Origin: Amycolatopsis camponoti
GTDB taxonomy: Bacteria > Actinomycetota > Actinomycetes > Mycobacteriales > Pseudonocardiaceae
Reading direction: 5' to 3'
NCBI RefSeq assembly: GCF_902497555.1
Contig: NZ_CABVGP010000001.1
Span: 2,150,501-2,214,500, forward strand
DNA: 64,000 bases
Part shown: positions 9,429 through 16,357 of the stretch, piece after piece
Position numbering within the stretch: the stretch's first letter is position 1
Layout: each line of letters starts with the position of its first letter
Program-made: the position numbers and the translations under genes
The notes under the pieces: model-generated
What the model was told of the DNA's origin: nothing
What the model saw: only the letters and a program-made list of their open reading frames with translations
Database searches by the model: none

Positions 9429-9601
9429 TTGTCGCGGCCCTTGCCGAAGAGCTCACCGAGGTCGAGTTCGCCGTCGAGGACCCGGCCGGCGACCAGGCCG
9501 ATGATGCCGACGGCCAGGGTCACCAGGAACGCGGTGAACCCCTGGGTCGCGGCCAGGCCGAGGATCAGCCCGGCCAGTAGCCCGGTCTGCGTTGCGTTCA
9601 C
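9425..9601 (-). CDS. Small membrane protein (58 aa) of the Asp23 cluster
   Basis: A 59-codon gene starting at GTG 9601 behind GGAGGA and ending in TGA that overlaps the next start. The product has one or two hydrophobic segments (LLAGLILGLAATQGFTAFLV and LAVGIIGLVAG) and a charged tail LDLGELFGKGRDK. DUF2273-like small membrane proteins occupy the same place in other Asp23 operons, so a similar structural role is likely. Confidence 0.8.
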   Translation of the reverse strand: MNATQTGLLAGLILGLAATQGFTAFLVTLAVGIIGLVAGRVLDGELDLGELFGKGRDK

Positions 9602-9631
9602 ATGTCCTCCTTGGACGGTACGAAGGTGCGG

Positions 9632-9886
9632 TCACCGCACCCGGGGCGGCCGGCGGCGGAAGCGGGCCAGTACGGCGGCGATCCCCCGGCGCCGGGCGAC
9701 GAAGCTCACCGGAGCGTCGTAGCGGGAGTCCACTTCGGACTCCCGGGCGGCCGGCCCGCGCTCGCGGAAGCGGGCCAGCCCGGCCGCGAACTCCGCCGGG
9801 TCGCCGCCCACGTCCGGGTGGTGGGCGCGCACGAACGCGCGGAAGGCCGCCCGGCCTTCCGCGTCGTCCGCGTCGCGCCCGCTCAT
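9632..9886 (-). CDS. Small protein with a J-domain-like HPD motif
   Basis: 84 aa. The segment FRAFVRAHHPDVGGDPAEFA has the His-Pro-Asp tripeptide and flanking helices of a reduced J-domain, but a full J-domain of about 70 residues is not present. The remainder is arginine-rich. It overlaps the preceding Asp23 gene by ATGA and belongs to the same transcript. A DnaK contact is only a possibility. Confidence 0.7.
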   Translation of the reverse strand: MSGRDADDAEGRAAFRAFVRAHHPDVGGDPAEFAAGLARFRERGPAARESEVDSRYDAPVSFVARRRGIAAVLARFRRRPPRVR

Positions 9887-10320
9887 TCCACCCGCGTCGA
9901 TTCGGGTTCTTCCTCGCCGGGCAGGTGGATGTCGTTGACGGAGATGTTGACCTCGATCACCTCGAGGCCGGTGATCTGCTCGACCGCGGTGATGACGTTG
10001 CGCCGGATCGCGCGGGCGACGTCGGCGATGCGCGCGCCGTACTCCACGACGACGTCGAGGTCGATCGCCGTCTGCTTCTCGCCGACCTCCACCGCGACGC
10101 CGGCCGTCGTGACCGTGCCGGAACCGGGGATGCGTTCGCGCAGGGCACCGAGCGCGCGCGACACCCCGCCGCCGCCCAGGGCGTGCACGCCGGCGACCTC
10201 GCGGGTGGCCAGGCCGGCGACCTTCTGCACGACCACCGACGAGATGGTGGTGCGGCCGGCGGCGCCCTCCTCGTTGAGCGGGGTCACCGTGCCGGGGCTT
10301 TCGGTCCGTTGCGGGTGCAT
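9883..10320 (-). CDS. Asp23/Gls24 family envelope stress response protein
   Basis: 145 aa, the best-preserved Asp23 domain of the cluster: TTISSVVVQKVAGLATREVA, VGEKQTAIDLDVVVEYGARI and the closing GLEVIEVNISVNDIHLPG. The upstream in-frame extension is dropped because ATG 10320 has GAGAGGAG at good spacing. A 90-bp gap with a hairpin separates it from the sigma-factor pair upstream, so a separate promoter for the downstream genes is likely. Confidence 0.88.
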   Translation of the reverse strand: MHPQRTESPGTVTPLNEEGAAGRTTISSVVVQKVAGLATREVAGVHALGGGGVSRALGALRERIPGSGTVTTAGVAVEVGEKQTAIDLDVVVEYGARIADVARAIRRNVITAVEQITGLEVIEVNISVNDIHLPGEEEPESTRVE

Positions 10321-10390
10321 GCTTGCGGGCTCCTCTCGCGGCGGTCTCTCGCCCGTACGATGCCCGCGCACGGGCAAACCTCACGCAAGG

Positions 10391-10406
10391 TCCCCCGAAC
10401 GGGGGA
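10391..10406. terminator. Small hairpin downstream of the sigma-factor/Asp23-like pair
   Basis: TCCCCCG (10391-10397) pairs with CGGGGGA (10400-10406). It lies 5 bp beyond the stop of the gene at 10411 and may split the minus-strand train into two transcripts. Confidence 0.4.
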
Positions 10407-10410
10407 ACGG

Positions 10411-10824
10411 TCAGCCGGGGTGGACGTCCACGACGTGCACGTTCACCGTCGCGGCGACGCCGAGCTGACGGGACAGCTCCGCGGTGATCCGCTGCCGCAG
10501 CGCCTCGGCCGCCGCGTCGGCGGCGACGCCGAACCGGACCGAGACCAGCACCTGCACGGCGTCGTCCTCGACCGCGACGGCCGAAACCAGCACCCCGTCG
10601 GGCGCCCGCTCGGCCGCGATCGCCGAGGCCAGCCGAGCGACGACGTTTTCGGTGACGCTCAAGCCGCCGGACTCGCCGGGCACGTCCACGGCCGTCCGGC
10701 GGCCGCGCGCGACGGCCCGCAGCACGCGTTCGACCAGCCCGGGCGGGGTCGGCACCCGGCGCCGGGCGGCCGCGCGCACGGCGTCCCAGCGCGGGTCCCG
10801 CTCGGGGTCCTGTGGCTCGGCCAT
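10411..10824 (-). CDS. Asp23/Gls24-like protein coupled to the sigma factor
   Basis: 137 aa. N-terminal half is a charged helical region (DPRWDAVRAAARRRVPTPPG), and the C-terminal half (GLSVTENVVARLASAIAAE, DDAVQVLVSVRFGVAADAAA, TVNVHVVDVHPG) has the strand-helix-strand layout of a Gls24 domain. Its ATG overlaps the stop of the sigma gene (ATGA), so translation is coupled. It may act as a sensor or partner of the sigma factor, by context only. Confidence 0.72.
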   Translation of the reverse strand: MAEPQDPERDPRWDAVRAAARRRVPTPPGLVERVLRAVARGRRTAVDVPGESGGLSVTENVVARLASAIAAERAPDGVLVSAVAVEDDAVQVLVSVRFGVAADAAAEALRQRITAELSRQLGVAATVNVHVVDVHPG

Positions 10825-11384
10825 CACCGCTCCCTCAACTCGGCGAGCAGCGCCACCCTGGCCCGGTGCAGCCGCGAGCGCAAGGCGCCGACGTTCACGT
10901 CGAGCACTTCGGCGACCTCTTCGTAGCTCAGGCCCTCCAGTTCGCGCAGCACCAGCGGCACCCGCTGGGACACCTCCAGCCTGCCGATCGCGCGCAGGAC
11001 CGCGTCGACCTCTTCGGCCCGCACGACGCGGCCTTCCGGGCCCGGATCGGCCCCGGCGAGCAGCGCACTGTCCAGAGTGGACCGGCCGTCGGGTTCCGGC
11101 GCGTCGAGCGAGATCGTGGGCCGGCGGCGCCGCAGCAGCGCGAGCGCGCTGTTGGTGACCACGCGGTAGAGCCAGGTCGACACCGCGGACTCGTGCCGGA
11201 AGGAGGCCAGCGAGCGCCACGCGGCGAGCCACGAGTCCTGCACGACGTCCTCGGCCTCGGCCGCGCTGCCGGTGATCCGCAGCGCGACGCGGTACATCCG
11301 CGGGGTGTGCTGCCGGACGAGCGCGCCGAACGCGGTTTCGTCGCCGGCCGCGGCCCGGGTGAGGAGATCGGCGTCGTCGTTCAC
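10824..11384 (-). CDS. ECF-type RNA polymerase sigma factor
   Basis: 186 aa. Sigma region 2 is visible as YRVALRITGSAAEAEDVVQD plus WLAAWRSL...STWLYRVVTNSAL, and region 4 as LVLRELEGLSYEEVAEVLDV with the HTH RSRLHRARVALLAEL. There is no region 1 or 3, as expected for an ECF factor. No obvious anti-sigma factor with zinc-binding HxxxCxxC is adjacent; the downstream Asp23-like protein occupies that position. GTG start overlaps the stop of the upstream reductase. Confidence 0.92.
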   Translation of the reverse strand: MNDDADLLTRAAAGDETAFGALVRQHTPRMYRVALRITGSAAEAEDVVQDSWLAAWRSLASFRHESAVSTWLYRVVTNSALALLRRRRPTISLDAPEPDGRSTLDSALLAGADPGPEGRVVRAEEVDAVLRAIGRLEVSQRVPLVLRELEGLSYEEVAEVLDVNVGALRSRLHRARVALLAELRER

Positions 11385-12118
11385 CCGGCGTCCCGGCGGT
11401 AGCGCAGGAACGTGAAGCCGTCCTCGACCAGGATCGACGCGAGCGCGAGCCGGCGCGGCACGGCGACCGGCCCCACGGCGATGCGGGCCGCCGGGCCCGC
11501 CACCAGCATCGGCGCGACGGTCAGGCACAGCTGGTCGACGAGGTCGTCCGCGACGAGCCTGCCGAACAGCCGCGGCCCGCCCTCGCAGGCGACGCGGCGC
11601 AGCCCGCGCTCGGCGAGCAGCTCGAGCGCGCGCCGGACGTCGACGTCGTCCTCGCCCGCGCGCACGATCTCCGCCCCGGCGGCTTCGAGCGCGCCGGTGC
11701 CGGCGGTCCGGGTGGTCACCACGATCGGGGGTACGACGGTCTCGGTGAACAGCCGCGACGCCGGGTCGAGATCGGCCGTGCGCGTCACGACGGCGATCGG
11801 CGGGACGGTCTCGAAGCCGAGCCGTCGACGGCGTTCGAGACGCTTCGGGCCGGCGACGACGCCGCGGTAGTCCTCGGCACGGGCGGTGCCGGCGCCGACC
11901 AGGATGACGTCGGCGAGGTCGCGTCCGAGCAGGAAAACGCGCCGGTCGGCGGCGTGCGAGAGGCCCGCGGACGTCGTGTCGACCTCGACGGCGCCGTCGG
12001 CGGAGGAGACGAAGTTGACCTGCACCCACGGGCGGTCGACCGACGCCGGGTAGGCGTAGATCCCCTCGAGGTCCACCCCGGTCAGCTCGCCCGTCGAAGA
12101 GGGCCACACGTTCCGCAC
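11381..12118 (-). CDS. Pyrimidine reductase family protein (RibD C-terminal domain)
   Basis: 245 aa, RibD_C/dihydrofolate-reductase fold: N-terminal VQVNFVSSADGAVEVD, NADPH-side segment LADVILVGAGTARAEDY and the GGPRLFGRLVADDLVDQLCL motif. RibD_C proteins reduce the ribosyl side chain in riboflavin synthesis, but stand-alone actinobacterial members next to stress sigma factors may act on other substrates. It is the first gene of the minus-strand train, divergent from zapE, and shares a GTGA overlap with the sigma factor. Confidence 0.85.
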   Translation of the reverse strand: MRNVWPSSTGELTGVDLEGIYAYPASVDRPWVQVNFVSSADGAVEVDTTSAGLSHAADRRVFLLGRDLADVILVGAGTARAEDYRGVVAGPKRLERRRRLGFETVPPIAVVTRTADLDPASRLFTETVVPPIVVTTRTAGTGALEAAGAEIVRAGEDDVDVRRALELLAERGLRRVACEGGPRLFGRLVADDLVDQLCLTVAPMLVAGPAARIAVGPVAVPRRLALASILVEDGFTFLRYRRDAG

Positions 12119-12207
12119 GGAACAATCCCAGCACGGGCGTGAAGTGCGTCTCGACCGGGGGACATCGCCGCCGGGCCGGGCTCGCCGCGCCGTTAGGCTC
12201 TGCGACC

Positions 12208-13236
12208 ATGCCCGCGCACCTCACCGACCGCCGACCCGAGCTGTCCGCCGACGAGCTGATCGGGGCGCTGGTGCCGCCGCCGCGCTTCGGCGCCGTCCGG
12301 TTCGAGACCTACATCCCGACCCCGGACGAGCCGAGCCAGGCCGCCGCGGTCGAGGCGTGCTCGGCGTTCGCCGCCAAGGTCGGCGCGCGCAAGGAGAAGA
12401 AGCGGTTCAGGCTCTTCGGCGGCGCTGGAGGGTCTTCGGAGCCGGCCGGGCCGATGGGCCTCTACCTCGACGGCGGCTTCGGCGTCGGCAAGACCCACCT
12501 GCTCGCCTCGACGTGGCACGCGGCACCGTCGCCCAAGGCGTACGGCACGTTCGTCGAGCTGACCCACCTGGTCGGCGCGCTGGGCTTCGCCGAGGCCGTC
12601 CGGCGGCTTTCGGAGCACCGGATCCTCGCCATCGACGAGTTCGAGCTGGACGACCCGGGCGACACCACGCTGGTCACGCGGCTGCTGCAGGAGCTGATGG
12701 ACGCCGGCGTGTACATCGCGGCGACGTCGAACACGCTGCCGGAGAAGCTCGGCGAGGGCCGGTTCGCCGCCGAGGACTTCCTGCGCGAGATCCAGACGCT
12801 CTCGGCCCGGTTCGGCGTAGCTCGCGTCGACGGACCGGACTACCGCCACCGCGGCCTGCCGGACGCGCCGCCGCCGGTCTCGCCCGAGGCGCTCGAGGAG
12901 TCCGTCGCCGCGCACGAAGGGTCCACTGTGGACGACTTCGACGCGCTGTGCGAGCACCTGGGTTCGCTGCACCCCTCCCGCTACGGGCGGCTCCTGGACG
13001 GCGTCACCCGCGTGCACCTGCGGGACATCCACCCGGCGCCGGACCAGAACGTCGCGCTGCGGCTGGTCGCGTTCGCCGACCGGCTCTACGACCGGGCCAT
13101 CCCGGTCGTCGTCTCCGGCGAGCCGCTGCCGGCGCTGTTCACCGAGGAGATGATCGACGGCGGGTACCGCAAGAAGTACCTGCGCGCGGTCAGCCGGTTG
13201 ACGGCGCTGGCACGCGACGCGGCACCGACCACGTAG
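12208..13236 (+). CDS. zapE: Cell division protein ZapE (AFG1-like ATPase)
   Basis: 342 aa AAA-type ATPase. Walker A GGFGVGKTHLL (about residues 91-101), Walker B ILAIDEFELDD and sensor segment YIAATSNTLPEKLGEGRF are clear. ZapE interacts with the division machinery in proteobacteria; the role in actinobacteria is less defined. ATG 12208 is preferred to 12139 because homology begins at DELIGALVPP. The last 17 codons coincide with a 52-bp repeat whose second copy lies at 15731-15782 and still encodes the identical C-terminus. Confidence 0.92.
   Translation: MPAHLTDRRPELSADELIGALVPPPRFGAVRFETYIPTPDEPSQAAAVEACSAFAAKVGARKEKKRFRLFGGAGGSSEPAGPMGLYLDGGFGVGKTHLLASTWHAAPSPKAYGTFVELTHLVGALGFAEAVRRLSEHRILAIDEFELDDPGDTTLVTRLLQELMDAGVYIAATSNTLPEKLGEGRFAAEDFLREIQTLSARFGVARVDGPDYRHRGLPDAPPPVSPEALEESVAAHEGSTVDDFDALCEHLGSLHPSRYGRLLDGVTRVHLRDIHPAPDQNVALRLVAFADRLYDRAIPVVVSGEPLPALFTEEMIDGGYRKKYLRAVSRLTALARDAAPTT
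12921..12933. repeat. Copy of the 13-bp near-palindrome GTCCACTGTGGAC (zapE)
   Basis: Exact copy, read in zapE as Ser-Thr-Val-Asp. One of five in the window. Confidence 0.85.
13183..13234. repeat. 52-bp direct repeat, left copy (putative attL)
   Basis: Identical at 51 of 52 positions to 15731-15782. It contains the last codons of zapE, ending before TAG. The single difference (13203 G versus 15751 C) is a synonymous Thr change in the zapE frame. Confidence 0.9.
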
Positions 13237-13237
13237 G

Positions 13238-13573
13238 TCAGGGGATCCCGAACTTGCGCAGGTGTTCGGCCACCCAGTGCTGACCGAACTCGGCCAGCCT
13301 CCCGGGCGACCACCGGCCGGTGATGGTGAGCCCCTCGCGCAGTCGCATGTGCTTGCCGATCGATCCGTGGCCGACGTCGACCCGGGTGGTTCGCTCGGGC
13401 CAGCGGAACACGTATTCGGCGAACATGTAGTAGAGCACGTGCGTTCCGTGTTCGTCCGTGAGGACGGGGCCCTCGCTCCGGTACGGTGCCCGGTAAACGG
13501 TGACTTGGCGCCCGTCGGCGTAGGCGAACGTCTCCGCCTTCAGGCCGGGCGGGAGATGGGGCAAGCCGGCCAT
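13238..13573 (-). CDS. Island hypothetical protein, 111 aa
   Basis: No family recognised. The product begins MAGLPHLPPGLKAETF and has a beta-rich centre (VTVYRAPYRSEGPVLTDEHG) and a C-terminus with WSPGRLAEFGQHWVAEHL. Start is fixed by coupling: its ATG shares one base with the TAA stop of the 46-aa gene upstream (TAATG). Its stop codon lies one base away from the zapE stop. A TDEHGTHV segment faintly resembles the TDRGTHIV segment of the other island hypothetical at 15248-15595. Confidence 0.65.
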   Translation of the reverse strand: MAGLPHLPPGLKAETFAYADGRQVTVYRAPYRSEGPVLTDEHGTHVLYYMFAEYVFRWPERTTRVDVGHGSIGKHMRLREGLTITGRWSPGRLAEFGQHWVAEHLRKFGIP

Positions 13574-13713
13574 TATTCGACGATCGTGACCGTGCCGGAG
13601 TTGTTGCATTTCCGGCATCCCTTGCCGCCGCACTCGCCGCAGACGACCGTGATGTCGTGCGTGGCCACACCGATCGGAGTGCGGTTGCCGGATGTCGTGA
13701 GTACGGGCGTCAT
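13573..13713 (-). CDS. 46-aa protein with zinc-ribbon-like cysteines
   Basis: Starts at ATG 13713 behind GGAGGA and ends in TAA that overlaps the next start. The product reads MTPVLTTSGNRTPIGVATHD, then ITVVCGECGGKGCRKCNNSG and a short hydrophobic end. Two CxxC pairs (CGEC and CRKC, 4 residues apart) suggest zinc binding or a DnaJ-zinc-finger-like knuckle. No homologue is recognised. It is first in the operon downstream of the operator-like site at 13794-13818. Confidence 0.75.
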   Translation of the reverse strand: MTPVLTTSGNRTPIGVATHDITVVCGECGGKGCRKCNNSGTVTIVE

Positions 13714-13793
13714 CGCAGATTCCTCCATGTCCAAGGTTGATTTCTGCTCGGGCCCCGCCCTGGTTGCCGCCAGGTCGGATGCTTCGTTTAGTG

Positions 13794-13818
13794 CTATTTC
13801 AGTGTGAGACTGAAATAG
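13794..13818. promoter_or_regulatory. Operator-like palindrome, island site 1
   Basis: CTATTTCAGT (13794-13803) and ACTGAAATAG (13809-13818) form perfect 10-bp arms around a 5-bp centre. Positions 13795-13817 match the inverted-orientation site at 15646-15668 at 19 of 23 bases. It lies 81 bp upstream of the 46-aa gene and just beyond the 3' end of the XRE gene. Confidence 0.65.
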
Positions 13819-13857
13819 TGGAGGCGTGGCTGACTACGGGCTTGCGCTTTGCTTTGA

Positions 13858-14679
13858 TCAGATGAGGCTTCGGTAGTCCTCTGCGATGCGCTCCAGAACG
13901 GCCTGCGCTTCGTCGCCGAAGGAGGCGATTGCTTCGAACCGGCCGAACCATGATTCGTACTCGGACACGTCCCGATTGTTCGTCATGATCGCGGTCGCAT
14001 TGATGGTGCCGACGATCACCGCCCGGGTGTCATAGAGATGAAAGGCGTGGGCGCCGGGCATGCCGGTTTGAGTGGTCCAGGGGATGACGCCGAAGTGCAC
14101 GTTGTGCCGATGGCGAAGCTCGCTCAGCAGGGTGAGCTGATCGAGCATGACTTCGGCGCCGCCAACGTTCCATCGCAGCGCGCCTTCGGACATGATCAGC
14201 CGGAACTCGCGACCGGAGTCGAGTGCGGCCTGGCGGTTAAGGCGTGCCCTTACGGTGCGCTCCAGGCTCTCGCCCTGCAGGGCGTCGCCCAGCAATGCGC
14301 GGATGTACGGCTCGGTCTGGAGGAGTCCGATCATCGTGTCCGACGAGAAGCTCCTGACCAGCTCCGAAGCGGCCTCGATCCGGCCGATGCGTTCCTGCAT
14401 CTGCCAGCCGCCGCGCTGGAGCACAACGCGGGCGGAATGGCTTGTTTCGCGGAGATCCTTGATCAGTTCGACCAGCTGCCGTCGAACGTCGTCCGGTGCC
14501 TGGTAGACGCGGCAGAGCTTGTCCACCTGTGGTGGGGTGGGCATGAACGCCCCGGTCTCCACCCGGCTGATCTTGGCGGGCGAGAGTCCCGAGAGTTTGG
14601 CCGCCTCTCTTCCGGACAGGTTCGCCTGCAGCCGCAGATCACGAAGCTGTTCCGAGAGCGGGTTTGTCGGCGGCTTCAT
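13858..14679 (-). CDS. XRE family regulator with DUF5753 domain
   Basis: 273 aa. The N-terminal Xre HTH (LRLQANLSGREAAKLSGLSP, then AKISRVETGAFMPTPPQVDK) occupies residues 12-60. The DUF5753 domain follows from about residue 95, with IGLLQTEPYIRALLGDALQG and GVIPWTTQTGMPGAHAFHLY. This architecture is the Scr1/WhiJ-like type abundant in streptomycetes and Amycolatopsis, where each regulator usually pairs with a small DUF397 or DUF6879 partner. Here the DUF6879 gene lies 24 bp upstream in the same operon. It probably binds the two matching operator-like sites in the island. Confidence 0.9.
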   Translation of the reverse strand: MKPPTNPLSEQLRDLRLQANLSGREAAKLSGLSPAKISRVETGAFMPTPPQVDKLCRVYQAPDDVRRQLVELIKDLRETSHSARVVLQRGGWQMQERIGRIEAASELVRSFSSDTMIGLLQTEPYIRALLGDALQGESLERTVRARLNRQAALDSGREFRLIMSEGALRWNVGGAEVMLDQLTLLSELRHRHNVHFGVIPWTTQTGMPGAHAFHLYDTRAVIVGTINATAIMTNNRDVSEYESWFGRFEAIASFGDEAQAVLERIAEDYRSLI

Positions 14680-14703
14680 CGTGCCCTTTCGCCTGGCGGG
14701 CGA

Positions 14704-15258
14704 TCAAGTGACGAGGGGGTCCCGCCAGTACTCGCGGTGGTCGGTCCAGTAGTCGACGAACGGTACCGCCGCCTGCCAGGCTGCGTCTCGGGTGTCCCGG
14801 TACCGCTGAATCTCGCCGGGCTCACCGATCGTGCTGCCGAGAAACCTGCCCTCGGGGTCGTAGTGCATCTTCGCGACATGAGCGTCGTCGATGAGCCAGA
14901 AGTCCTCATTGATGATCGCTGCTGGTTTGGGCCGCTCGGCTGTGTCCAGTACCCGGATGTCTTCGCCTGCTCGCGCGTTGTAGGTATAACCCCACTCGCA
15001 CTCGTACCGCAGATAGTCCCCCAAGGGACCGTGCCAGACGTGCACGCGGTGCTGGTAAAGGCCGCGGTCGCGTTCAGTGCGCAGCGTGTCGAGCCACGGT
15101 TGTTTGCGGGACATCGTGGGACCGGGCAGCCCGGCTACGTAACGCCGGTAGTCCTCTCCGTCGGAGTCGACGAGGTATTGCGGGAGTGTCTCCAGGCGAA
15201 ACAGGGTTCGGGTGTAATGCTCGTCGATGTAACTTCCGAGTCCCTCCTCATCGAGCAT
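14704..15258 (-). CDS. DUF6879 family protein
   Basis: 184 aa acidic, tryptophan- and tyrosine-rich protein with RVHVWHGPLGDYLRYECEWG, FWLIDDAHVAKMHYDPEGRF and a C-terminal VPFVDYWTDHREYW. This matches the DUF6879 pattern of actinomycete proteins encoded next to XRE/DUF5753 regulators; biochemical function is unknown. The start at 15258 has GGAGG about 11 bp upstream and overlaps the upstream gene by 11 bp. Confidence 0.82.
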   Translation of the reverse strand: MLDEEGLGSYIDEHYTRTLFRLETLPQYLVDSDGEDYRRYVAGLPGPTMSRKQPWLDTLRTERDRGLYQHRVHVWHGPLGDYLRYECEWGYTYNARAGEDIRVLDTAERPKPAAIINEDFWLIDDAHVAKMHYDPEGRFLGSTIGEPGEIQRYRDTRDAAWQAAVPFVDYWTDHREYWRDPLVT

Positions 15259-15595
15259 CGGTCAAGGCCTCCAATGTCGGCAAGACGTTCTGTGCGAGTT
15301 CCACGACGTCCTCGTCGGCCGGCAGTCGGATGGCGGCCAGGGCTTCGGAGTCGGTGACCTTCGAGCCGCGGATCACCGCAGTGCCACGGTCGGTCAGGTA
15401 GAGATCGCGATGGCTGCAGGTGGCGATCTCCGGGATCAGTGTCAGTGGGATTTCCACAACTGCTTGGCCGGGTTGTCGAGGGAGATCGGTGCTCGACCGC
15501 CCCTGCACAATGTGCGTTCCGCGATCAGTCGCGAAGAGGTGGGGGCACGAAAACCGGTCCGGGCAGGGGTCGCCCCTCAAAAGAAAGACCTTCAT
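15248..15595 (-). CDS. Island hypothetical protein, 115 aa, with an internal duplication
   Basis: No family recognised. Two segments repeat the pattern Cys-X-His, Thr-Asp-Arg-Gly-Thr, Gly, Thr-Asp: CPHLFATDRGTHIVQGRSST and CSHRDLYLTDRGTAVIRGSK. This suggests two copies of a small beta unit, each with a Cys/His pair. The ATG at 15595 is preferred to the longer frame because it has AGAGGTG upstream and gives the compact N-terminus MKVFLLRGDPCPD. First gene of the operon continuing into DUF6879 and the XRE regulator. Confidence 0.7.
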   Translation of the reverse strand: MKVFLLRGDPCPDRFSCPHLFATDRGTHIVQGRSSTDLPRQPGQAVVEIPLTLIPEIATCSHRDLYLTDRGTAVIRGSKVTDSEALAAIRLPADEDVVELAQNVLPTLEALTDAR

Positions 15596-15645
15596 GCGGC
15601 TGATCACCTCTCGGCAGGGGCCCGACCGGGCGCGCGTGAGCAACT

Positions 15646-15668
15646 TGTTTCAGTCTTGCAGTGAAATA
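15646..15668 (-). promoter_or_regulatory. Operator-like palindrome, island site 2
   Basis: On the minus strand the site begins TATTTCACTG and ends AAGACTGAAACA; it agrees at 19 of 23 positions with site 1 (13795-13817 read on plus). It lies 51 bp upstream of the first gene of the island's main operon. Confidence 0.62.
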
Positions 15669-15730
15669 TCGAGTCGGCAACTCACCGGAAGGGTGACGCC
15701 TGCCTGTTTGGCGATCGCGCCGTGCAGGGT

Positions 15731-15782
15731 CGCGCGGTCAGCCGGTTGACCGCGCTGGCACGCGACGCGGCACCGACCACGT
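15731..15782. repeat. 52-bp direct repeat, right copy (putative attR)
   Basis: Second copy of 13183-13234. On plus it still encodes RAVSRLTALARDAAPTT followed by TGA (15782-15784), the zapE C-terminus; on minus it encodes the last residues of the PAP2 phosphatase. It is therefore probably the original zapE 3' end. Confidence 0.9.
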
Positions 15783-16295
15783 GAGCAGCACGACGGCGAC
15801 CGCGAACAGCGTCCCGCCGACGACGTCGGTCAGGTAGTGGTAGCCCATGCCGACCAGCCCGGCCGCGGCGACGAGCAGCGCCAGCGCGCTCAGCACGACG
15901 ACGTACGCCTTGCGCGTGACGAGGACGAGCACGGTCAGCACCGCGACCAGGCTCACCGTGTGGCCGCTCGGGTAGACCAGGGTGTCGTTCTTCCACCGGT
16001 CGTACAGCGGCTTGAGCAGGAAGGCGTTCAGCAGGACCGCCAGCAGCGGCGCGCCGAGCGCGAGCGCGGCGTCGGTCCGCCGCCCCGCGCGCAGGCACAG
16101 GACGACGGCGAGCACGCCGAGGGCGATCACGACGGCGGGCTCGGTCGGCAGGACCAGCGCCCGCAGCACGCCGGGGCTCAGGTGCGCGGTCCAGCCGGCG
16201 ACCGTCGCGTCCACGGCCCCGGGCGTGCTCCCGCCGGCGAACGGGAGCCCCAGCAGCACCGCGAGCAGGCCGCAGACCGCGGCCGGCACCCACAT
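15738..16295 (-). CDS. PAP2 superfamily phosphatase, integral membrane
   Basis: 185 aa with five or six membrane helices and the PAP2 signature split as KPLYDRWKN, then VYPSGHTVSL and GMGYHYLTDVVGGT; the histidines in SGH and in HYLTD are the catalytic pair. Such proteins dephosphorylate lipid phosphates such as phosphatidic acid or undecaprenyl diphosphate. Start chosen at ATG 16295 with GAGGAC upstream; a GTG at 16304 is possible. Its last codons lie inside the right-hand 52-bp repeat. Confidence 0.88.
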   Translation of the reverse strand: MWVPAAVCGLLAVLLGLPFAGGSTPGAVDATVAGWTAHLSPGVLRALVLPTEPAVVIALGVLAVVLCLRAGRRTDAALALGAPLLAVLLNAFLLKPLYDRWKNDTLVYPSGHTVSLVAVLTVLVLVTRKAYVVVLSALALLVAAAGLVGMGYHYLTDVVGGTLFAVAVVLLTWSVPRRVPARSTG

Positions 16296-16357
16296 TGTCC
16301 TCACTCGCGAGAGGGTAGCTGTGACTCCGTGATGCACCCGTCTGCCACGATGCGGGG

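Larger units (their letters stand above)
13183..15782. mobile_element. Small island integrated at the 3' end of zapE, without recombinase
   Basis: The 52-bp repeats place a 2548-bp unit between zapE and the PAP2 gene. Hand counts of GC give 52% at 13801-13860, 67% at 14041-14100 and 65% at 15541-15600, against 77% at 15841-15900. Five minus-strand genes in two operons lie inside, including an XRE/DUF5753 regulator and a DUF6879 gene. Use of a gene 3' end that is restored by the incoming copy is typical of tyrosine-recombinase elements, but no integrase is present. The unit may be a non-autonomous or decayed element mobilised in trans. Confidence 0.75.

Noticed and set aside
13183..13234. Attachment site within a tRNA gene
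   Set aside because: The repeat is zapE coding sequence and shows no tRNA features.
13858..15258. XRE regulator and DUF6879 gene as a toxin-antitoxin pair
   Set aside because: Such pairs have been suggested for related families, but nothing in the sequence shows toxicity; kept as regulator and partner.
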